Below the pieces are notes generated by a model. The model saw nothing but the letters and a program-made list of their open reading frames with translations. It ran no database searches and was not told where the DNA came from. From Kitasatospora herbaricolor (lineage in GTDB: Bacteria; Actinomycetota; Actinomycetes; Streptomycetales; Streptomycetaceae): a stretch of 64,000 bases of DNA. Where the stretch lies: contig NZ_JAUSVA010000002.1 in NCBI RefSeq assembly GCF_030813695.1, forward strand, positions 4,154,001 to 4,218,000, read 5' to 3'. A program made the position numbers and the translations under genes. Positions 59,539 through 64,000 of the stretch are shown here, in pieces. Within the stretch, counting starts at the first letter, position 1; each line of letters starts with the position of its first letter.

Positions 59539-59640
59539 GGGGGCTCCCTACGGCAGGCGTGGAACAGCGGACGCCATGGCGGCGGACGCGGAAAAGGCGA
59601 GTCATCGTACCTGGTCGCAGGCGGACTGTTGAAGTGCGAA

Positions 59641-61296
59641 TTACTTTGCGCAGCTCAACCCGTTGTCCGGCGCCTGGCCGGTCAGTAGGTAACGGTTCAC
59701 GGCGCCGTCCACGCAGGTGTTGTGCCGCCCGTAGGCCGTGTGGCCGTCGCCGTCGTAGGTGATCAGCCGGCCGGACTCCAGCTGGCCGGCCAGCGACTGG
59801 GCCCAGGCGTACGGGGTCGCCGGGTCGCGGACGGTGCCGACGACCACGATCGGGGCGGCGCCGGCCGCCCGCACGGTGTGCGGCGCGCCGGTGGCCGCGA
59901 CCGGCCAGTAGCCGCAGGCCAGCGCCATCCAGGCCATGTCGCGGCCGAAGTGCGGGGAGGACTGCTCGAAGTCCGGCACCGCCCGCTGGACGTCCGCCGG
60001 CGCGGCGAAGGGCGCCGGCAGATCCAGGCAGTTGACCGCCATGTTGGCGAACATCAGGTTCGGGTAGGAGCCGTCGTCGCCGCGGTTGTAGTACGAGTCG
60101 GAGAGGTTCAGCAGGCCGGTGCCGTCCCCCGCCCGGGCGTCGGCGAGGGCGCTGCGCAGGTTGGGCCAGAGGAATTCGGCGTACATCGCCTCGATCACCC
60201 CGGTGGTGGCCTGCGACTCGGTCAGCCGCCGCCCCGAGTCGGTGGCCAGCGGCTGGGCGTCGATCGACTTGAACAGCGCGTCGAGCCGCTCGCCCGCCTG
60301 CTGCTCGGTCGTGCCGACCGGGCAGCCGTCCCGTTTCACGCAGTCCTTGGCGAAGGCGGCCCAGGCGGTCTCGAAGCCGCCGGCCTGGGTGCGGTTGCCG
60401 GCCACCGAGTCGAGCGAGGGGTCCATGGCGCCGTCGAGCACCAGCCGGCCGACCCGGGCCGGGAAGAGCCCGGCGTACGTCGCGCCGAGGTAGGTGCCGT
60501 ACGACTTGCCCACGTAGTGCAGTTGGTCGTCGCCGAGCAGGGCCCGCAGGACGTCCATGTCGCGGGCCGCCTCGACGGTGCTGACGTGGCCGAGCAACGC
60601 GCCGGACGTCTGCCGGCAGGCGTCGGCGAACTCCTTGTCGGCCTTCACCAGGGCGTCCGTCTCGGCCTGGTCGTCCGGGGTGATGTCGACGGCGGTGTAG
60701 GCGTCCATCCGCTCGCCGCTCAGGCAGCCGACGGGGCTGCTGCGGCCGACCCCGCGCGGGTCGAGGCCGACCAGGTCGTACGCGCCGCGCACCCCCGGGT
60801 CGTAGCCGCCGGCCGCGGCCTCCAGGTACTCGACCGCCGATCCGCCGGGCCCGCCCGGGTTGAGCAGCAGCGAGCCGATCCTCTTCGCGCTGCCGTCCGA
60901 CCGGCGTCGGGCCGCGGTCAGGGAGATGTCGCCGCCCTCCGGCTTCGCGTAGTCGAGCGGGACCTTGAACGTGGTGCACTCGAAGCCCGAGTCGCAGGGC
61001 TGCCAGCTGAGCTTCTGCCCGTAGTAGCCGGCGAGGGCGGCCGGGATCCCGGCCGGCAGCGGCTCCAACGGGGTGGCCGGGGCCGCACCGGCGACGGGCC
61101 GGGCCGACGAGGACGACGGGGACGCCGGCCCGGTGGAGGGCGGCGAGGCCGGCCCCGGGTCCGCGCCCGGGGCGGAGCAACCGCCCAGCAGCAGCCCGGT
61201 GACCGCGCACGCCACGGCGGCCGCTCGCAGCCGGGCGGCCGACCGCGATCGGGCAGGTGCTGCGGTCACTGCTCCGGCCGGCTGGACTGCGCGCAT
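59641..61296 (-). CDS. secreted lipoprotein alpha/beta hydrolase (TAP/SlpD type)
   Basis: The 551-aa protein has a signal peptide with lipobox LLLGGC near residue 40 and a Pro/Ser/Thr linker. The alpha/beta hydrolase fold follows: LLLNPGGPGGSAVEYLEAAA (oxyanion region), the nucleophile elbow YVGKSYGTYLGATYA, and the C-terminal TAP-like domain with acid (VVVGTVRDPATPY) and histidine (YDGDGHTAYGRH). It resembles the mycelium-associated tripeptidyl aminopeptidases. ATG 61296 precedes the signal peptide; 89 upstream codons are repeat-derived and not used. Confidence 0.92.
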   Translation of the reverse strand: MRAVQPAGAVTAAPARSRSAARLRAAAVACAVTGLLLGGCSAPGADPGPASPPSTGPASPSSSSARPVAGAAPATPLEPLPAGIPAALAGYYGQKLSWQPCDSGFECTTFKVPLDYAKPEGGDISLTAARRRSDGSAKRIGSLLLNPGGPGGSAVEYLEAAAGGYDPGVRGAYDLVGLDPRGVGRSSPVGCLSGERMDAYTAVDITPDDQAETDALVKADKEFADACRQTSGALLGHVSTVEAARDMDVLRALLGDDQLHYVGKSYGTYLGATYAGLFPARVGRLVLDGAMDPSLDSVAGNRTQAGGFETAWAAFAKDCVKRDGCPVGTTEQQAGERLDALFKSIDAQPLATDSGRRLTESQATTGVIEAMYAEFLWPNLRSALADARAGDGTGLLNLSDSYYNRGDDGSYPNLMFANMAVNCLDLPAPFAAPADVQRAVPDFEQSSPHFGRDMAWMALACGYWPVAATGAPHTVRAAGAAPIVVVGTVRDPATPYAWAQSLAGQLESGRLITYDGDGHTAYGRHNTCVDGAVNRYLLTGQAPDNGLSCAK

Positions 61297-61650
61297 CGGC
61301 GGGGTTCCCCTCGGGTGCTGGAGTGCTGGAGTGCTGGGAGGCTGATTGTCGGGAGGCTGGGTGCTGGAAGGCTGGGTGCTGGAAGGCTGAGCGACACGGG
61401 GTTCCGGAAGCTCAGGTGCGCCCGGCACCCGGACGGAACGAACGGACGGCACCCGAATACTCGCGTACCCGGGTGCCGTGATCGTCCTGCTGTCTGCTGT
61501 GCTGCTGTCTGCTGTCGACACGGCTGCCGGACGCCGCCCGACCGGGGTCACCGCGTCCGCCAAGGCCGCTCGGGGCCCGGCACCGCTGCCCTCGACCCGA
61601 TCGCCGGAGCGTCGTGGATCAAGCGTAGTCCGCCGCCCGGCCGGGGTGGT
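61297..61650. other. 354-bp repeat-rich intergenic region
   Basis: The region holds two repeat blocks. At 61315-61390 there are three 8-bp GTGCTGGA units, then two exact copies of GGCTGGGTGCTGGAA. At 61487-61516 a 15-bp unit CTGCTGTCTGCTGTG occurs twice with one change. The promoter of the leftward hydrolase must lie here, but none could be assigned. Confidence 0.65.
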
Positions 61651-62760
61651 TCAGGAGGGCTTGGCGAGCGTCTCCGCAAGGTACTGCACCGCGACCCGGA
61701 CCAGCCGCAGCCGCTCCAGCGCCGGGGTGTAGTCCTGCACGATCTCCGAGGTCCGGACGTCGGCCCGGGCCGCCTGGCCGGTGCCGGCCTTCAGCGCCGC
61801 CTGGAGCTTGCGCAGGCCGTCCAGTCCGGGCGCGTCGGCCTTGGCGGCGGCGAGCAGCAGGTGCGGGGCGTCGGCGGCGGCGGCCTCCGCACCCGTCCTG
61901 ACCAGGGCGGCCGTGTCGTACCGGCCGGAGACGGCCGCGGCGGCGCCGTACAGGTCGGGCCGGGAGAGGCCGGCGGCCGCCGCGCAGGGCGCACCGCCCT
62001 CGACCCCGAGCACGCCCCAGCCAGCCGGGCCGGCCGGGACGGTCCGGAAGGCCGCGGCCACGGCCGTCCGCAGCGCGGCGTCGTCGGAGACGGCCTGCGG
62101 GGCGGCCGCGACCAGGTCGCAGGGCCGCTCGGTGCCCGAGGGGGCCTCGGGGGCGACCACCACGAAGGGGCGGGAGCGGCCGGTCTGGACGGCCGAGGCG
62201 ATGCCGTCGAAGACGTCGGGCACCTCGGCGTCGGCGGTCCTCCGCGGGGTGGCCGCGTGCAGGACGATCACCGGGAACCGGGCGTTCTGGTCCTTGGCGT
62301 ACTCGGCCGGGACCCAGACCCGCACCTTGCGCGGATGCCCGTCCCGGCCGGCCACCGCGGACTCCAGGAGTTCCCCGCCGGCCGGGTGCCCGATGCTCTC
62401 GAAGTGGCTGACCACGGGGGCGGGGGCGGGCACCGCCGCCGCCGGGGCCTCCGGGTCCGCGGCCTCGCCGGGCGGCGGGGCCGCCTGTTTGGGCGCGGTC
62501 GCGGCCCGGGCGTCCTCCCGCGGGAGCGCGTCGCCTGCCCCGCCGAGGATCCCGTCGGCCGCCGGCCCGGCCAGCGCCGTGACGCAGACCGCGCACAGCA
62601 CCGCCCCGGCGGCCCGGAACAGTACCGGCCGCCGGTCGCCGGCCAACTCGTAGGTCTGCGCCGAACGCAGGTCCCGCCAGCGCAGCAGGGCGCCGCGGGC
62701 CAACCAGACCCCGCAGACCGCGGCGGCGAGCAGGGGGACGACCAGGAGCGGACGGAGCAT
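61651..62760 (-). CDS. membrane-anchored esterase-like protein lacking the catalytic Ser
   Basis: The 369-aa protein has two membrane segments near the N-terminus (LLVVPLLAAAVCGVWLARGA and VLFRAAGAVLCAVCVTALAG), a Pro-rich linker and an extracytoplasmic esterase-D/antigen-85-like domain (KVRVWVPAEYAKDQNARFPV IVLHA). At the nucleophile elbow it reads WGVLGVEGGAPCAA, so the Ser of GxSxG is replaced by Glu. It is therefore probably non-catalytic, as known for MPT51-like members of the antigen 85 superfamily. ATG 62760 has GAGG upstream. Confidence 0.8.
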   Translation of the reverse strand: MLRPLLVVPLLAAAVCGVWLARGALLRWRDLRSAQTYELAGDRRPVLFRAAGAVLCAVCVTALAGPAADGILGGAGDALPREDARAATAPKQAAPPPGEAADPEAPAAAVPAPAPVVSHFESIGHPAGGELLESAVAGRDGHPRKVRVWVPAEYAKDQNARFPVIVLHAATPRRTADAEVPDVFDGIASAVQTGRSRPFVVVAPEAPSGTERPCDLVAAAPQAVSDDAALRTAVAAAFRTVPAGPAGWGVLGVEGGAPCAAAAGLSRPDLYGAAAAVSGRYDTAALVRTGAEAAAADAPHLLLAAAKADAPGLDGLRKLQAALKAGTGQAARADVRTSEIVQDYTPALERLRLVRVAVQYLAETLAKPS

Positions 62761-63075
62761 GGGACGCACCACCTCGGGAGGACCGGTAGCGGACGGCCGC
62801 GGCGGCCCCGGCGACCAGCTCCGCCGGACGGCCACGGTGTACTCGGTCCACAGGGTGCAAGACGATCGGCCCGGCGCACGCGAGCGTTCCGGGCGAGTGC
62901 GGACGTTCACTCGAAGGGAGGACGCGGCACTACGGCGCCCGGACGCGAACGGCCTCCGACCGGCTCCGCAGTGGCGGCGGGGCAGGCCGCCCGGGAAAGG
63001 TTCAGCGGCCCGCGCCGGAGGCCACGGGCGCTCTCAGGGCCGGCTCGGAGCACCGCGAGCCGCTCGGCCCAGCGG
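62761..63075. other. 315-bp gap between holB and the pseudo-esterase gene
   Basis: No gene, tRNA or strong hairpin was found. Moderately low GC near 62830-62930 may mark the promoter of the leftward pseudo-esterase gene. Confidence 0.45.
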
Positions 63076-64000
63076 TCAGCCCGCCCGCAGGGCGACGGTC
63101 ATCGCCTCGACCGCCAGCAGCGGGTCGACGTTGCGGTCCAGCGCCTGGCGGCAGGCCAGCACCGCCTCGATCCGGCGCAGCGTCCCCTCCGGCGGTCCGC
63201 CCGAGGCGACCTTCGCCAGGGCCGGCCGCTGGTCCTCGTTGGCCAGCGCCCCGGTGGCCCCGAGCTGGATCGCCAGCACGTCCCGGTAGAAGCCCAGCAG
63301 GTCGAGCAGGGCGACGCCCAGGGTCTCGCGGCGCGTCCTGGTCGCCCGGCTCTTCTGGCGCTTCTCCAGCTCCTTCACCGCCCCGGCCATGCCCCGCGGG
63401 GCCTTGGACCCCTCGGCGGCCCCGTACGCGGCCTTCAGGTCGCCGGTCTCCCGGGCGTCCTGCGTCTCGGCCAGGGCGTCCGCGTCGGCCTTCGCGGTGT
63501 CCACCAGCCGCTGGGCGGCGCTCAGGCAGCCGCCGATGTCGGCGACCTCCAGGGGGATCCGCAGCACATCGGCCCGGCGGCCACGGGCCTGCTCGTCCAC
63601 CGCCAGCCGGTGCGCCCGCTCCACGTCGCCCTGCCCCGCCAGCGCGGCCAGCCGGGCCGTCTCCGGCTCGACCCCGTCCCGCCGGACCAGCATGTCGGCG
63701 ACCGCCTCGGCGGCCGGGGTGCGCAGCACCAGCAGCCGGGCGCGCGAGCGGATGGTCGGCAGCACGTCCTGGACCGACGGCGCGCAGAGCAGCCAGACCG
63801 TCCGCGGGGAGGGCTCCTCGACGGCCTTCAGCAGGGCGTTGGCGGCCGCTTCGGTGAGCCGGTGGGCGGCGTCGATCATGATCACCGACCAGCGGCCGCC
63901 GGTCGGGTAGCTGGAGGCGCGCAGCACCAGGTCACGCATGTCCTTGACGCTGATCGACAGCCCGTCGGTACGGACGAACTTCACGTCGGCGTGACTGCCG
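63076..64000 (-). CDS. holB: DNA polymerase III subunit delta' (5' end outside the window)
   Basis: The C-terminal 308 residues of the clamp-loader delta' subunit are present. The frame enters from base 64000 with GSHADVKFVRTDGLSISVKD, continuing with VIMIDAAHRLTEAAANALLK AVEEPSPRTVWLLCAPSVQD VLPTIRSRARLL, which includes the AAA+ Walker B-like IDAAH and the sensor SRAR. A helical C-terminal domain follows. Delta' is the stator of the loader that places the beta clamp on DNA. The Walker A part lies outside the window. Confidence 0.95.
   Translation of the reverse strand, partial: GSHADVKFVRTDGLSISVKDMRDLVLRASSYPTGGRWSVIMIDAAHRLTEAAANALLKAVEEPSPRTVWLLCAPSVQDVLPTIRSRARLLVLRTPAAEAVADMLVRRDGVEPETARLAALAGQGDVERAHRLAVDEQARGRRADVLRIPLEVADIGGCLSAAQRLVDTAKADADALAETQDARETGDLKAAYGAAEGSKAPRGMAGAVKELEKRQKSRATRTRRETLGVALLDLLGFYRDVLAIQLGATGALANEDQRPALAKVASGGPPEGTLRRIEAVLACRQALDRNVDPLLAVEAMTVALRAG

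Noticed and set aside
61297..61563. N-terminal extension of the TAP-type hydrolase
   Set aside because: The extension is repeat-derived Pro/Gln/Ser sequence lying before a complete lipoprotein signal that starts at 61296.

Overview
The window is about 73-75 % GC, with GTG and occasional TTG starts, wide use of overlapping stop/start codons, a conservon, DUF397 and XRE regulators, a Tat lipoprotein and a classical actinobacterial iron box. All of this points to the chromosome of a streptomycete, Streptomyces or Kitasatospora. The order holB, hydrolase, secreted protease, tRNA-Thr at the right-hand end resembles the conserved Streptomyces core, while the middle is a patchwork of accessory, regulatory and envelope genes.

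Layout. 0-9.4 kb: an edge-truncated hypothetical gene and an HSP90-family ATPase, a small secreted protein, a tandem TetR regulator opposite an acyl-CoA dehydrogenase and an AMP-dependent acyl ligase, then small genes and a TetR regulator. 9.5-12 kb: a DHA2 exporter divergent from that TetR, then tatA between two strong terminators. 12.2-17.7 kb: a six-gene conservon (sensor kinase, roadblock protein, DUF742 protein, small GTPase, two cytochrome P450s). The first P450 lacks the ExxR motif and overlaps the second by 151 bp. 17.8-20 kb: a second DHA2 exporter divergent from a MerR regulator around a nested palindrome. 20-25 kb: K+ channel, Ser/Thr kinase, and an ECF sigma factor with its membrane partner. 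25-36 kb: assorted metabolic and regulatory genes, including a gene that carries an iteron-like palindrome array in its own coding sequence (27.9-29.0 kb). 34-40 kb: a large LPG-flippase-like membrane protein and two envelope lipoproteins. 40-46 kb: an XRE/DUF397 pair, an AhpD-like protein, methyltransferases, a universal stress protein and a LamG protein.

46-50 kb holds the most distinctive accessory unit. A single-module NRPS-like enzyme (MbtH-like, adenylation, thiolation, reductase) is followed 16 bp later by a leucyl/phenylalanyl-tRNA transferase homologue. Together they suggest a short pathway combining an amino-acid thioester, a tRNA-derived aminoacyl group and reductive release. Divergent from it is a membrane GGDEF-EAL protein. 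53-58.5 kb is an iron-regulated ferric-siderophore uptake locus (two permeases, ATPase, Tat lipoprotein receptor, siderophore reductase) around one iron box, with no siderophore biosynthesis genes in view. 58.6-64 kb has tRNA-Thr(CGT), a LysE/LeuE exporter, a secreted TAP-type hydrolase, a serine-less pseudo-esterase and the start of holB.

All functional calls are from reading the sequence by eye. No database search was run.
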